Below the pieces are notes generated by a model. That model searched no databases. It was not told the DNA's origin and saw only the letters and a list, made by a program, of their open reading frames with translations. A DNA stretch of 52,592 nucleotides from Rhodobacter sp. (GTDB taxonomy: Bacteria > Pseudomonadota > Alphaproteobacteria > Rhodobacterales > Rhodobacteraceae), in assembly GCA_020251025.1 (NCBI GenBank), contig JADCDI010000041.1, positions 1 through 52,592 of the forward strand, given 5' to 3'. Positions within the stretch are counted from its first letter, which is position 1, and every line of letters begins with the position of its first letter. Below, one piece after another: positions 1-10,495 of the stretch. A program made the position numbers and the translations under genes.

Positions 1-193
1 CATTGAGGCGGTGAAGGTGCTTTCGGCAGTTCGGGCGGGAACAGGAAACGCGATCCGCATTTCCCCGCCCGCGCGGGACGGTTCCCTGTAGACCGGCAGG
101 TCCGGGCACATCGGCAGGCCAGCGCCCGCCGGTGGCGGGGCGGGCGCTGGCCGGGGGCTTTGGCCCTCGGCCGGTCCTGATCCCGGCGCGGCG
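1..193. repeat. Left-end copy of a ~200-bp structured repeat
   Basis: This stretch aligns closely with two units at the right end of the window (52204-52390 and 52391-52592), in the same orientation. The shared core contains a perfect 14-bp stem (GGCCAGCGCCCGCC at 117-130, its complement at 139-152, 8-nt loop) followed by a second GC-rich stem around 152-175. The first bases match the first bases of the 52391 copy, so the unit may start at or before the window edge. No ORF is credible in it. It could be a dispersed intergenic element or the edge of a repeat array; nothing indicates an insertion sequence. Confidence 0.8.
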
Positions 194-754
194 CTGGGCC
201 AAGGGCGAGGGGCCCTGCCGGAGCGCGTGGGGGGCCAGCGCGTCCTTCCTTGCGGTCAGACAGCCCCTGCGCCCGGTGCTTTTCAGCACACCGCCCGGGC
301 ATGGGTGCTGTGGCAGGCCAGCTTGACCCCGGTACCCGCAGGGTCGCGCAAACGGGTGCCGCAGCATTCGCGACGGTCCTGCGGGCGCAGCTCCGCGCCG
401 GCTGCATCGGCCTGCGCGCGGCCATTGCCCGGCAGGACGGCTGCCCCATGCCCTGCACCGCTGGCTGGCCGGTCTTCGCAGAGGCAATCACGGGAAACGG
501 GCGAGCGGCGCCTTACGGATGCCGGCCCGACCGGGGGGCAGCAGGAATCGCAGAACCTTTTCCGATGGTCCTCAAACCGCCCGAGGGCACCGCAGAAGGC
601 ACATCAGCGCGGGGAATCCCCTTACGGCGATCCGGCCATGCCACAGCACGGCGGCTGATCCCCGTCCGATGCAGGGTGCGACACTGTGGGTTGCGCTTTT
701 CTCTGGCACATGAATTCGCAAGGCCTATGTTTGCACCAAAGGGGGGCTGCCGAA
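194..754. other. Long gap without a recognisable gene
   Basis: About 560 bases of GC-rich sequence. Open frames here (for example plus-strand frames running from about 227 to 658 and from 250 to 978) give Arg/Pro/Ala/Gly-rich translations with no family resemblance, as expected for chance frames at this GC content. I see no tRNA, rRNA or clear promoter. The stretch just after the repeat (194-235) still shows weak similarity to the continuation of the 52204 repeat copy. Confidence 0.5.
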
Positions 755-1078
755 GTGCCGGAACTCATTCGCCTTTACATCGTCAATGTCCTGATCGGAT
801 TTGCCCTGGCTCTGGTCTTCGTGACGGGCCTTGTCTGGCTGGATGTCGCCCATCTGCGCCACCTGATCACGGAGACCTCGGGCGGGCTGCTGGCCTTTAT
901 CCTGCTGGTTCTGTTGAACGGTGTTGTCTTTGCCGGGGTGCAGTTCGGCATCGCCGTCATGCGTATGGCCGAAGATGACGGCGGGGCAGAAGGCGGGCCC
1001 GGCACGCCTGTGCTGGAACCCGTTCCGGTTCGGATCAGGGCCGTGACCCGCCCGCAGCCGCAGCGCCGGCATCGCTGA
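755..1078 (+). CDS. Small two-helix membrane protein, unknown function
   Basis: A predicted protein of 107 residues. The chosen start is GTG at 755, because a purine-rich AAAGGGGGG run lies about 9 bases upstream and the protein becomes hydrophobic immediately after; ATG codons further upstream would add a non-conserved-looking leader. Two hydrophobic segments are visible (about residues 5-27 and 42-67), separated by a short polar turn (DVAHLRHLITE). The C-terminal tail from about residue 72 is acidic, then Pro/Arg-rich and probably cytoplasmic. I do not recognise the family. It stands alone, upstream of mmcB on the same strand, with no shared function evident. Confidence 0.55.
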   Translation: MPELIRLYIVNVLIGFALALVFVTGLVWLDVAHLRHLITETSGGLLAFILLVLLNGVVFAGVQFGIAVMRMAEDDGGAEGGPGTPVLEPVPVRIRAVTRPQPQRRHR

Positions 1079-1374
1079 TATCCCGGATCGGCACGCCAGG
1101 CAGGCCGCCGCTGCGGCCCGTTCCTGTGGCCGCTGGGGTGGCGGGAACCGCGGCAGCCGTGGAGACGTGAATTTCCCGAGAGCCTGGTTGACCAGGTGGG
1201 CGCCAGATACCAGGACCAGGATCCTGGCAGAGCCAGCTCCCTCGGAAGTGCTTATCGGCCACTGGAAAAGAGCCTCGCACGAGAGGGGCAGAACCCGCCG
1301 CCAGCACAGATAGGCCGGTGATGCGGCTTGTGCAAGGCTTGCGCCGTGTTCCCTTTGCGTTCATAGCATGATCC

Positions 1375-1881
1375 ATGACCTTGCCCGCGCCCCCGGACAC
1401 CCCCCGCCTGATGCCCGGCCAGCTTCTGGCGCGCGGGGTCAGCCGCCATCTGCTGGGCCATGATTTCGTGACGCTGGAAGAGATGGTGCCGGCACCGGGG
1501 CTGCGGGTTGATGTCATGGCCCTGGGTCCCGGGGGCGAAATCTGGGTTGTGGAATGCAAGTCGGGCCGCGCCGATTTCACCACCGACCACAAATGGCAGG
1601 GCTATCTTGACTGGTGCGACCGCTTCTTCTGGGCGGTGGATGCCGGTTTTCCCGCCGATCTGCTGCCGCAGGACACCGGGGTGATTCTGGCCGACGGGTA
1701 TGATGCCGAAATCCTGCGCATGGGGCCGCGATTGCCGCTGGCGGCGGCGCGGCGCAAGGTGGTGGTGCAGAAATTCGCCCGCCATGCTGCCCTGCGGCTG
1801 CAGGCGCTGCGCGACCCCGGTCGCCCGGGCCTTCCGCCCGGGGCCATCCCGCCGACGGCCCCCTTCCGGTCTTCCGTTTGA
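1375..1881 (+). CDS. mmcB: MmcB family DNA repair protein
   Basis: A 168-residue protein resembling the MmcB (DUF2081) family of alphaproteobacteria, associated with DNA repair in known members. The visible signature is VDVMALGPGGEIWVVECKSG followed by a D-H-K-W-Q-GY segment, which has the layout of a PD-(D/E)xK nuclease-like core (Asp, then Glu-x-Lys). The C-terminus from about residue 145 is Pro-rich and probably disordered. ATG 1375 has little Shine-Dalgarno sequence; the Met at residue 13 (1411) is an alternative. The gene stands alone between the small membrane protein and ridA. Family assignment is from remembered sequence features, so function is inferred. Confidence 0.75.
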   Translation: MTLPAPPDTPRLMPGQLLARGVSRHLLGHDFVTLEEMVPAPGLRVDVMALGPGGEIWVVECKSGRADFTTDHKWQGYLDWCDRFFWAVDAGFPADLLPQDTGVILADGYDAEILRMGPRLPLAAARRKVVVQKFARHAALRLQALRDPGRPGLPPGAIPPTAPFRSSV

Positions 1882-2050
1882 CTGCAGGCCCGCCCGCTGC
1901 GGGCAGGGGATCAAGGGTCTTCTTGCCCGAGGCAACGCCCATCCCCTGGCGACACGATCCGGCAAATCTGCCCGCATGACCGGTTGGCCGCTTTTCCTGA
2001 CAGCGATTCAACGATAGGGATTGGCCGCAATGAAAAGCAAAGGAAACCCC

Positions 2051-2401
2051 ATGTCCACAATCACCCGTCTCAAGCCCGGCCCGCGCATGTCCGAAGCGGT
2101 GGTCCATCAGGGCATTGTCTATCTGGCCGGTCAGGTCGGCAGTCCCGGCGAGAGCGTGACGGTTCAGACACGCGCCGTTCTGGCGGAAATCGATGCCCTG
2201 CTGGCCCTGGCGGGTTCCGACAGGACCCGCATCCTCAGGGCGCAGATCTGGCTTGCGGATATGGCGGACTTTGCCGAAATGAATGCGGTCTGGGATGCCT
2301 GGGTGCCGCAGGGCAATACCCCGGCCCGCGCCACCGGCGAGGCAAAGCTGGCAAGCCCGGACTACAAGGTGGAAATCATCATCACCGCCGCCCTGGCCTG
2401 A
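2051..2401 (+). CDS. RidA family deaminase-like protein
   Basis: A 116-residue protein of the RidA/YjgF family, which hydrolyses reactive enamine/imine intermediates from PLP enzymes such as threonine dehydratase. Family features visible are the VYLAGQVG strand, QTRAVLAEIDALLALAGSD, the IWLADMADFAEMN segment and the NTPARATGEAKL loop carrying the Arg that binds the carboxylate in RidA proteins. ATG 2051 is preferred over upstream starts because AAAGGA lies 7 bases upstream. It is a lone gene, convergent with pgi, from which it is separated by about 60 bases. The exact subfamily and substrate cannot be told from the sequence. Confidence 0.85.
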   Translation: MSTITRLKPGPRMSEAVVHQGIVYLAGQVGSPGESVTVQTRAVLAEIDALLALAGSDRTRILRAQIWLADMADFAEMNAVWDAWVPQGNTPARATGEAKLASPDYKVEIIITAALA

Positions 2402-2460
2402 ACCGCACAGCGGGGGAGGGTCCCCCGCATCCACCGCAGGATAGTTGAGGACGGAAAATC

Positions 2461-4059
2461 TCAGGCCGTCAGCCAGGCGACAAGCTGGCGTGTGGACCCG
2501 TCCTTGTCGTCGGCGCTTTCGCGCCCTTCCAGGATCGGCTGCAGGGCCAGGGCCAGTTCCTTGCCCAGTTCCACCCCCCATTGATCGAAGCTGTTGATCC
2601 CAAGGATCACCCCTTCGACAAAGACCCGGTGTTCATAAAGCGCGATGATGCGGCCAAGCGTGAAGGGGTCAAGCCGGTCATAGGCCAGTGTGGTCGAGGG
2701 GCGGTTGCCCGGAAAGACGCGGTGGCGCGCCTGGCGGTCCAGCTCTGCCCCTGCAAGCCCTTTGCGCGCCAGGATCGCCCGCGCCTCGTCCAGGCTGCGG
2801 CCGCGCAGCAAGGCTTCGGATTGTGCCAGACAGTTGGCGGCCAGCAGCAGATGCTGATGCGCCAGATCCGGCTCGTGCCCCGTCTTCGCCAGCAGGAATT
2901 CGCACGGGATGACGCGGGTGCCCTGATGGATCAGCTGATAGAAGGCGTGCTGGCCGTTCGTGCCCGGCTCTCCCCAGACCACGGGCCCGGAATTGACCGG
3001 AAGATCGCCGCCGTCCATCGCCACGCGCTTGCCGTTGCTTTCCATCTCCAGCTGCTGAAGATAGGCGGGCAGGCGGCTGAGGCGCTGGTCATAGGGCAGA
3101 ACCGCCCGCGTGGCATAGCCGCAGCCCTGATTGTGCCAGATGCCGACAAGCGCCAGCAGCACCGGCAGGTTCTGCGCCAGGGGTGCCGTGCGGAAGTGCC
3201 GGTCCATCGCGGCGCCCCCGGCCAGGAAGCGGTCGAACTGTTCCGGCCCCACAGCCAGCATCAGGGGCAATCCGATCGGACCCCAGATGGAATAGCGCCC
3301 GCCCACCCAGTCCCCGAACCCGAAGACGCGGGCGGGGTCGATGCCGAAGGCCGCCGTCCGGTCTGCCGCCGTCGAGACGGCCGCAAACTGCGCCGCCGGA
3401 TCGCGGACGCGCCGCGCCATCCAGGCCTTTGCGGTTTGCGCATTGGTCATGGTCTCGATCGTGGTGAAGGTCTTGGAGGCCACGATCACCAGGGTTGTTT
3501 CCGGGTTCAGCCCCGCCAGCACGTCATGCACATGTGCGCCGTCAATGTTCGAGACGAAGTGACAGCGCGGCCCGTCGGCATAGGGGGCCAGCGCCAGCAC
3601 CGCCATCGCCGGGCCAAGGTCCGATCCGCCGATGCCGATATTGACCACATCGGTGATCGCCCCGCCCTGACCCTGAAAGCGGCCCGCGCGCAGATCGCGC
3701 GCAAAGGTCTGCATCCGCGCATGGGTGGCGCGTGCCGGACCCGTCACATCAACCCCGTCCAGAATCACCGGGTCTGTCAGGTTGCGCAGCGCGGTATGCA
3801 GCACCGCGCGGCCTTCGGTTTCATTGATGCGCGCACCCGCAAACATCGCGTCGCGCCTTGTGGCGACATCGGCGGCTGTGGCAATTTCCAGAAGAAGATC
3901 AAGCGTTTCGTGATCGATATTCGTCTTGGAGTAGTCGAGGAGCATATCGTCCAGACGCGCCGAAAATTCTGCCGCCCGCCCGCCGTCGAACAAATCCAGG
4001 ATGCGGCGCCCCTGTACGGCTGCGGCCTTGTCCGTCAGGCGTTTCCACTGCGATGTCAT
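2461..4059 (-). CDS. pgi: Glucose-6-phosphate isomerase
   Basis: A 532-residue phosphoglucose isomerase that interconverts glucose-6-phosphate and fructose-6-phosphate in the cytoplasm. Visible family motifs: [15 protein letters not shown] (about residue 248, PGI signature 1), ESNGKR (about 338, containing the catalytic Glu), NGQHAFYQL (about 365, catalytic His) and [10 protein letters not shown] (about 490, signature 2 with the active-site Lys). Length is that of a full bacterial enzyme. It is the last gene of a zwf-pgl-pgi operon, 3 bases after the pgl stop, so it acts with the Entner-Doudoroff/oxidative pentose phosphate entry enzymes. The long frame on the opposite strand over this gene is a shadow. 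Confidence 0.97.
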   Translation of the reverse strand: MTSQWKRLTDKAAAVQGRRILDLFDGGRAAEFSARLDDMLLDYSKTNIDHETLDLLLEIATAADVATRRDAMFAGARINETEGRAVLHTALRNLTDPVILDGVDVTGPARATHARMQTFARDLRAGRFQGQGGAITDVVNIGIGGSDLGPAMAVLALAPYADGPRCHFVSNIDGAHVHDVLAGLNPETTLVIVASKTFTTIETMTNAQTAKAWMARRVRDPAAQFAAVSTAADRTAAFGIDPARVFGFGDWVGGRYSIWGPIGLPLMLAVGPEQFDRFLAGGAAMDRHFRTAPLAQNLPVLLALVGIWHNQGCGYATRAVLPYDQRLSRLPAYLQQLEMESNGKRVAMDGGDLPVNSGPVVWGEPGTNGQHAFYQLIHQGTRVIPCEFLLAKTGHEPDLAHQHLLLAANCLAQSEALLRGRSLDEARAILARKGLAGAELDRQARHRVFPGNRPSTTLAYDRLDPFTLGRIIALYEHRVFVEGVILGINSFDQWGVELGKELALALQPILEGRESADDKDGSTRQLVAWLTA

Positions 4060-4062
4060 GTG

Positions 4063-4730
4063 TCACTCCGCCCAGTGAACCGTTGCATGTGCCAGCACCG
4101 CCCGCACCGGCGCCTCGGGCAGGGTCAGCCCCTGTGCCCGGTCCAGTGCCGCGCGCTTTTCCGGCCCCGTGATCAGGATATGGGTCGTCATCGCCCCTTT
4201 CAGCACCGGTGCGGTCAGTGTGATGCGCGGTTCTGCGGCGGCATCGGCGCGCAGGGCCATCAGGATCGGGGCCTGATCCGACAGCGCCTCGGCCAGACGG
4301 TCGGCACCCGGGAAAAGCGATGCGATGTGCATGTCGGCCCCCATCCCCAGCAGCAGCACCGAAATCGGCAGATGCGGGGCAAGACCTGCCGACAGATCCT
4401 CCAGCCGGTCTTCGGGCCGGGCGGCACTGGCGTAAAGCGGCACCAGCCGCGCCCTGGCCGCGCGCCCCACCAGAAGGCGTTCGCGCAGAAGGCGCGTGTT
4501 TGACCGCAGGCTGTCGCCGGGGACCCAGCGTTCGTCGTTCAGAAAGACGGCGACATTGGCCCAGTCCAGATCCACGCCCGACAGCGTGTCAAAGACCGGC
4601 CCCGGCGTGGTTCCGCCGGGAACGCACAGGCTGGCGTGCCCGTCGCGCCGCAGAAAACCGCCCAGATCGCCCGCAATGGTGTTTGCCAGCGACAGCATCA
4701 GCAGTTCGCGGTCGGGGTATTCGACAAGCC

Positions 4731-4734
<4 letters not shown>
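4063..4734 (-). CDS. pgl: 6-phosphogluconolactonase
   Basis: A 223-residue protein of the DevB/SOL family of 6-phosphogluconolactonases, hydrolysing the lactone made by Zwf to 6-phosphogluconate. Visible features are the N-terminal VPGGTTPGPVFD phosphate-binding loop (about residues 39-50), NDERWVP (about 66-72), the SNTRLLRERL helix and LLGMGADMHIASLFPG (about 128-143), all typical of the family. The start overlaps the zwf stop by 4 bases (ATGA), indicating translational coupling; pgi follows 3 bases downstream. Length is normal and no oddities are seen. Confidence 0.95.
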
Positions 4735-6185
<1,451 letters not shown>

Positions 6186-6308
6186 GTGATCTCCACCGGA
6201 TGGGTGCCCTGTGCGGGCCGACGGCGCTGACGCCGGGGGGTCTAGCGGCAGGTCAGGCAGAAGTCCAGCGTCGCCGGGGCAGGGAACGGGGCCGGCCGGC
6301 CCGGGGCC

Positions 6309-7013
6309 TCAGCGCTCGTCCAGCGGGCACCAGTCGGCATGGGTCAGGCCCGGCTCTGCCGCAAGAAGGGCGACCGCACTCAGCAGGGCCTGTTCCGCGC
6401 CCCTGTCCCCTTCGGCCAGCGCCACAAGCTCGATGCCCGTCCCGTCCGGTGCGGCATGGCTGTCAAGCGCGCTCAGCCGCAGGCCGCCCTGCGCAAGGGT
6501 GCGGATCAGCAGCGCGCGCAGATCGCCTTCGCGGTCGGGGCGGCAGACCAGCGCAACGCGGTAGCGCCGCGGCGACGGGCCGGACAGCACGGAACTGTCG
6601 ACCCAGTTGACCAGCGGCCGCAGGACCAGGTTGATCACGATGATGACGGCCGTCAGCAGTGCGGCCAGCGGCAGGGCCCCCGCACCGGCCATCATGCCCA
6701 CCGCCGCCGCGCACCACAAGGTCGCCGCCGTGTTCAGGCCATGCACGGTGAACCCGTCGCGGAAGATCACCCCCGCCCCCAGAAAGCCGATGCCAGAGAC
6801 GATCTGGGCCGCGACCCGCGTCGGGCTGCCTTCGCCGGGGTACAGGGCCGAGAACATGACGAAGCTGGCGGCCCCCAGCGCCACAAGGGCGTTGGTCCGC
6901 ACGCCGGCCATGCGGTTGCGGGCCTGCCGTTCCATGCCGATGACGGCCCCGCACAGCGTGGCAAAGGCCATCTGCATGGCCGACTGGTAAAGGACGAAGT
7001 CCATGGCTGTCAC
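6309..7013 (-). CDS. MgtC/SapB family membrane protein
   Basis: A 234-residue protein with an N-terminal MgtC-type membrane domain of four to five hydrophobic segments (residues about 5-150) and a soluble C-terminal domain (from about 160). The family core GAVIGMERQARNRMAGVRTNALVALG, here cited as its halves GAVIGMERQ and MAGVRTNALVALG, and IGFLGAGVIFR are clearly visible. MgtC proteins affect Mg2+ homeostasis and survival, often by acting on other transporters; the role here is not known. GTG at 7013 overlaps the stop of the HNH gene by 4 bases; ATG at 7004 is an alternative start. It is probably cotranscribed with the HNH gene. Confidence 0.85.
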   Translation of the reverse strand: MTAMDFVLYQSAMQMAFATLCGAVIGMERQARNRMAGVRTNALVALGAASFVMFSALYPGEGSPTRVAAQIVSGIGFLGAGVIFRDGFTVHGLNTAATLWCAAAVGMMAGAGALPLAALLTAVIIVINLVLRPLVNWVDSSVLSGPSPRRYRVALVCRPDREGDLRALLIRTLAQGGLRLSALDSHAAPDGTGIELVALAEGDRGAEQALLSAVALLAAEPGLTHADWCPLDER

Positions 7014-7594
7014 GCCTCCAGCTCGGCATCCCAGTAAAGGTAATCAAGCCAGCTGTCGTGCAGGTGATTGGGCGGAAAGCGGCGGCCGTGGTTCTGCATC
7101 TCTTCCGCCGTCGGCCGGCGCGGCGGGCGGACAAGGCGCATGCCCGATTGCCGCAGCGTCTTGGACCCCTTGCGCAGGTTGCAGGGCGAACAGGCCGCAA
7201 CGACGTTTTCCCAGCTGGTGGTGCCGCCGCGCGAGCGGGGCAGCACATGGTCAAAGGTCAGATCGCCCCTGGCACCGCAATACTGGCAACAGAACTGGTC
7301 GCGCAGGAAAAGGTTAAAGCGCGTGAAGGCCACGCGCTTTTGCGGTTTCACGTAATCCTTGAGCACGACCACCGAGGGTATCCGGATCTCGGCCCGCTGG
7401 CTGCGCACGACGTGGTCGTATTCGGCCACGATCGACACGCGGTCAAGGTAGGCGGCCTTGACCGCCTCCTGCCAGGGCCAGAGCGACAGCGGATAGTAGG
7501 ACAGCGGGCGGTAATCGGCATTCAGGACAAGGGCCGGATAATGCCTTAACGCCGCCGGGTCGCGAACGAAGGTTGTCCTGAAATCGCCGTCCAT
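7010..7594 (-). CDS. HNH endonuclease family protein
   Basis: A 194-residue protein with a canonical HNH/zinc-finger core: CQYCG (about residues 98-102), DLTFDHVLPRSRGG, SWENVVAACSPCNLRKG. The N-terminal half (LNADYRPLSYYPLSLWPWQEA) is typical of a large, widely conserved bacterial HNH family whose cellular role is undefined. ATG 7594 is preferred to a start 54 bases upstream because a purine-rich GGGCGGC precedes it and the upstream extension is not family-like. A plausible sigma70-type promoter lies at 7669-7696. It overlaps mgtC by 4 bases. Nothing nearby suggests a restriction or mobile-element role. Confidence 0.85.
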   Translation of the reverse strand: MDGDFRTTFVRDPAALRHYPALVLNADYRPLSYYPLSLWPWQEAVKAAYLDRVSIVAEYDHVVRSQRAEIRIPSVVVLKDYVKPQKRVAFTRFNLFLRDQFCCQYCGARGDLTFDHVLPRSRGGTTSWENVVAACSPCNLRKGSKTLRQSGMRLVRPPRRPTAEEMQNHGRRFPPNHLHDSWLDYLYWDAELEA

Positions 7595-7668
7595 GATGCT
7601 GCCGCCCTGCCGTCGTCCCGCCTGCCTGCCGCAGTTCCGGTGCGCCATCGCCCGCTGCCGCCGGAATG

Positions 7669-7696
7669 ACTATATATGGCATAATCCCCCAGGCAA
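7669..7696 (-). promoter_or_regulatory. Candidate sigma70 promoter of the HNH-mgtC operon
   Basis: On the minus strand, TTGCCT (7696-7691) and TATAGT (7674-7669) are separated by 16 bases, in an unusually AT-rich patch for this region. Transcription would start about 65 bases upstream of the HNH start codon. Sequence match only. Confidence 0.5.
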
Positions 7697-7773
7697 GCCC
7701 CGCGATGTATTGTGGTCCGGCGGGGGATGCGCCGGCAAGACCATGGCAGGGAAAGATCACGGCAGGATGACGG

Positions 7774-8436
7774 TCAGCCCGGCAGGCGCGCCTTGAGAAA
7801 GTCCAGCGCCGCCTGCAGCCCGTCGGGCGAGATGCTGTGGCCGGCATCCTCCATCACATGCCCGAAGGTCTCGAATCCTGCCCTGACCAGGGCATCGCCG
7901 GCAAGTGCCATATCCTCAAAGGGCACGACCGGGTCCTGATCGCCATGCAGCAGCAGCACGGGCGGGCGGACGCGGGTTTCGGCGGCCAGGCGGTCAGGTT
8001 CCAGAAGGCGCCCCGAAAAGGCGACGACGGCGGCGACCGGGCGGGCACGGCGCGGGGCGACGTGCAGGCTGATCATCGAGCCTTGCGAAAAGCCGACCAG
8101 CGCCATCGCCTGATCCGTCAGCCCTTCTTCGGCCAGGCGCGCGTCGAGGAAGGCATCCAGATCATCGGCCGATGCCGCAAGGCCCTGTGCCGCCGCCCCG
8201 GGCGATGATCCGTCCAGCCAGGGCACCGGGAACCACTGAAATCCGAACCGGTTGCTCAGGCATGGTTCCGGCGCGTCGGGCGCGACAAAGACGGTATCGG
8301 GCAGATGCGGTGCCAGCGGGTCTGCCAGCGCCAGCAGATCCGCCCCGTTGGCCCCATAGCCGTGCACGAAGACGACCAGGCTTCTTGCCCGCCCCGAAAG
8401 CGCCGCCTGCCGACCGAAAATCAGTTCCCGTGTCAC
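7774..8436 (-). CDS. Alpha/beta hydrolase, phospholipase/carboxylesterase type
   Basis: A 220-residue protein of the carboxylesterase/lysophospholipase (Abhydrolase_2) family. The oxyanion/HGYG segment (VVFVHGYGANG), nucleophile elbow GFSQGSM (about residue 113, Ser), HGDQDPVVPF (Asp) and EDAGHSIS (His) form a complete catalytic triad. The start is placed at GTG 8436 because it overlaps the stop of the upstream glycosylase gene by 4 bases (GTGA); the longer frame adds an unlikely leader inside that gene. The natural substrate is unknown. The pair with a DNA glycosylase is probably an operon without evident shared pathway. Confidence 0.88.
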   Translation of the reverse strand: MTRELIFGRQAALSGRARSLVVFVHGYGANGADLLALADPLAPHLPDTVFVAPDAPEPCLSNRFGFQWFPVPWLDGSSPGAAAQGLAASADDLDAFLDARLAEEGLTDQAMALVGFSQGSMISLHVAPRRARPVAAVVAFSGRLLEPDRLAAETRVRPPVLLLHGDQDPVVPFEDMALAGDALVRAGFETFGHVMEDAGHSISPDGLQAALDFLKARLPG

Positions 8437-9062
8437 CGAATACCCTCCCGTTCCTTTGCCACACGGTAGTAGGCCCACAGAAGCCGCGCTGCAACGCCCC
8501 GCCAGGGCGACCAGTCTTCGGCGCGCCGCCGCAGGTCTTTTTCCGGGGGGCGCGCGTCCAGTCCGAACAGAAGGCGCGCCGCCTCCTGCAGGGCAAGATC
8601 GCCCGGCGCAAAGACATCCGCCCGTCCCAGCGAGAACATTGCGTAGATTTCGGCGGTCCAGCGCCCGATGCCGGGCAGGGCCACCAGCGTTGCGATCACC
8701 GCTTCATCGGGGGCGGTGCGCAGCGCCATGTAATCAAGGTCTGCCCGGGCCAGCGCCCGGGCATAGCGCATCTTCTGGCGCGACAGGCCGCAGGCGCGCA
8801 AGCGGTCATCCCCGGCCATGGCCATTGCCCCGGCCCCGGTCAGGCCCGCCGCCTCCAGCCGGTGCCAGATTGCCGCCGCCGACGCGACGCTGACCTGCTG
8901 GCTGACAATCGCATCCAGAAGGGCTGCAAAGCCATCCTCGCGCCGCCGCAGGGGCAGCGGGCCGGTCTGATCGAGCGCCCGGGCAAACCGCGGCTCGCGC
9001 GCGGCCAGCCAGGCGGCCCCTTCGGCCAGGCAATCCGGCGTCCTGATGATGCGCCCAACCAT
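8433..9062 (-). CDS. DNA-3-methyladenine glycosylase, HhH-GPD (AlkA) type
   Basis: A 209-residue base-excision-repair glycosylase that removes alkylated purines. The helix-hairpin-helix LVALPGIGRWTAEIYAM (about residues 123-139) is followed by the GPD region with FAPGDLALQ, whose Asp (about 155) is the expected catalytic residue. Upstream QQVSVASAAAIWHRL is also characteristic. Length matches short AlkA-like enzymes without an N-terminal domain. Divergent from the MFS gene; 109 bases separate the two starts. Its stop overlaps the esterase start. Confidence 0.88.
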   Translation of the reverse strand: MVGRIIRTPDCLAEGAAWLAAREPRFARALDQTGPLPLRRREDGFAALLDAIVSQQVSVASAAAIWHRLEAAGLTGAGAMAMAGDDRLRACGLSRQKMRYARALARADLDYMALRTAPDEAVIATLVALPGIGRWTAEIYAMFSLGRADVFAPGDLALQEAARLLFGLDARPPEKDLRRRAEDWSPWRGVAARLLWAYYRVAKEREGIR

Positions 9063-9171
9063 GCGCCCCCCCTTTCGTCATGCCGCCTCTGGCCCGCCTT
9101 TGGACCGAAGTCGCGGCCATGGCACGCTTTCGCGCTTGCAGGCTGCGGGCCTGCCGCACTACGCATGGTCC

Positions 9172-10398
9172 ATGACCGGCACTGCGGCTTTATCAGATGA
9201 CAGGACGGCCCGGCGCAATGTCTGGGTGCTTGTTGCCGCGCAGGCGGTTCTTGGCGCACAGATGCCGATGATCTTCACCATTGCGGGTCTGGCCGGACAG
9301 ACGCTTGCCTCGAACATCTGCTGGGCCACCCTGCCGATCACGATGTCTGTTGTCGGATCGATGCTGACGGCCACGCCCCTGTCGGCACTGATGCAGCGCT
9401 TCGGGCGGCGGGCCGGTTTCGTCGTGGGCGCGATGGGGGGCCTGCTGGGGGCCGCCATCGGGGCCTGGGGTCTGATGACAGGCTCGTTCGCGCTGTTCCT
9501 GCTGGGGGCATTGTTCACCGGCGTCTACATGTCGGCCCAGGGGTTCTACCGCTTTGCCGCCGCAGACATGGCATCGCCGGAGTACCGACCAAGGGCAATT
9601 TCTGCGGTCATGGCGGGCGGGCTTCTGTCTGCCGTGGTCGGGCCGCAGCTTGTGAAACTGACCGCCGACGCCATGGTGGTGCCGTTTCTGGGTACCTATC
9701 TTGCGGTGATGGCGCTGAATATGGCGGGCGTGTTCCTGTTTGCCTTTCTTGACATTCCAAAGCCCCCTGCGCCTGCCCCCGACGCGCCGGTCAGCCGCAC
9801 GCGGATGCAGATGCTGCGGGAACCGCGCGTGGCCGTTGCGGTGATCTGTGCGACGGTCAGCTATGCCCTGATGAACCTTGTGATGACATCCTCACCGCTG
9901 GCGGTGGTGGGGTGCGGGTTCCGGACGGCGGATGCGGCCAATATCGTGACGGCGCATGTGCTGGCCATGTATGCGCCCGCCTTCTTCACCGGGCGGATCA
10001 TCGCGCGGTTCGGGGCCGGGACGGTGGTCGGCCTTGGTCTTGGCATTCTGGCCGCCGCCGGGGCGGTTGCGCTGACGGGTGCCGGGCTTGGACAGTTCTA
10101 TGCCGCGATGATTCTGCTTGGGATCGGCTGGAATTTCGGCTTCATCGGGGCGACCGCCATGCTGGCGGGCGCGCACGCCGCCGAAGAGCGCGGCAGGATT
10201 CAGGGGATGAACGATTTCATCGTCTTTGCCGGCGTGACCCTGGCCTCGCTGTCCTCGGGGGCGCTGATGAACTGCTCGGGCGGCCCGGTGCAGGCGGGGT
10301 GGAGTGCTGTCAACCTTGCCATGCTGCCATTCCTGGTGCTGGCCGGGGGCGCGCTGATCTGGCTGGTGATGCGGCCGGGGGACCTGCGCCGCCCCTGA
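9172..10398 (+). CDS. Major facilitator superfamily transporter
   Basis: A 408-residue integral inner-membrane protein with about 12 hydrophobic segments in two halves of six. The cytoplasmic loop 2-3 has the MFS-like pattern [15 protein letters not shown] Pro-rich central loop (about residues 200-215, [11 protein letters not shown]) separates the halves. Substrate is not identifiable. ATG 9172 is chosen since the protein from here begins with a short charged N-terminus and then helix 1, whereas the longer frame overlaps the divergent glycosylase gene. It appears to be a single-gene unit. Confidence 0.82.
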   Translation: MTGTAALSDDRTARRNVWVLVAAQAVLGAQMPMIFTIAGLAGQTLASNICWATLPITMSVVGSMLTATPLSALMQRFGRRAGFVVGAMGGLLGAAIGAWGLMTGSFALFLLGALFTGVYMSAQGFYRFAAADMASPEYRPRAISAVMAGGLLSAVVGPQLVKLTADAMVVPFLGTYLAVMALNMAGVFLFAFLDIPKPPAPAPDAPVSRTRMQMLREPRVAVAVICATVSYALMNLVMTSSPLAVVGCGFRTADAANIVTAHVLAMYAPAFFTGRIIARFGAGTVVGLGLGILAAAGAVALTGAGLGQFYAAMILLGIGWNFGFIGATAMLAGAHAAEERGRIQGMNDFIVFAGVTLASLSSGALMNCSGGPVQAGWSAVNLAMLPFLVLAGGALIWLVMRPGDLRRP

Positions 10399-10495
10399 CC
10401 GGCGGCGATGCCATGACACAGGCGGAAGGCGGTTAGCACTCTCTTCACCGTTCTCGTGGAAAGCTGCGCTGAAATCCCTCAGCCTTGATGGTGCC

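Noticed and set aside
250-978. 242-codon plus-strand frame across the left gap and the small membrane protein
   Set aside because: No family features, and from 755 on it is out of frame with the hydrophobic, plausible small protein.
2581-4503. 640-codon plus-strand open frame opposite pgi and pgl
   Set aside because: It is the antisense shadow of two clear enzymes; composition is His/Gln/Arg-rich with no family resemblance, as usual at this GC content.
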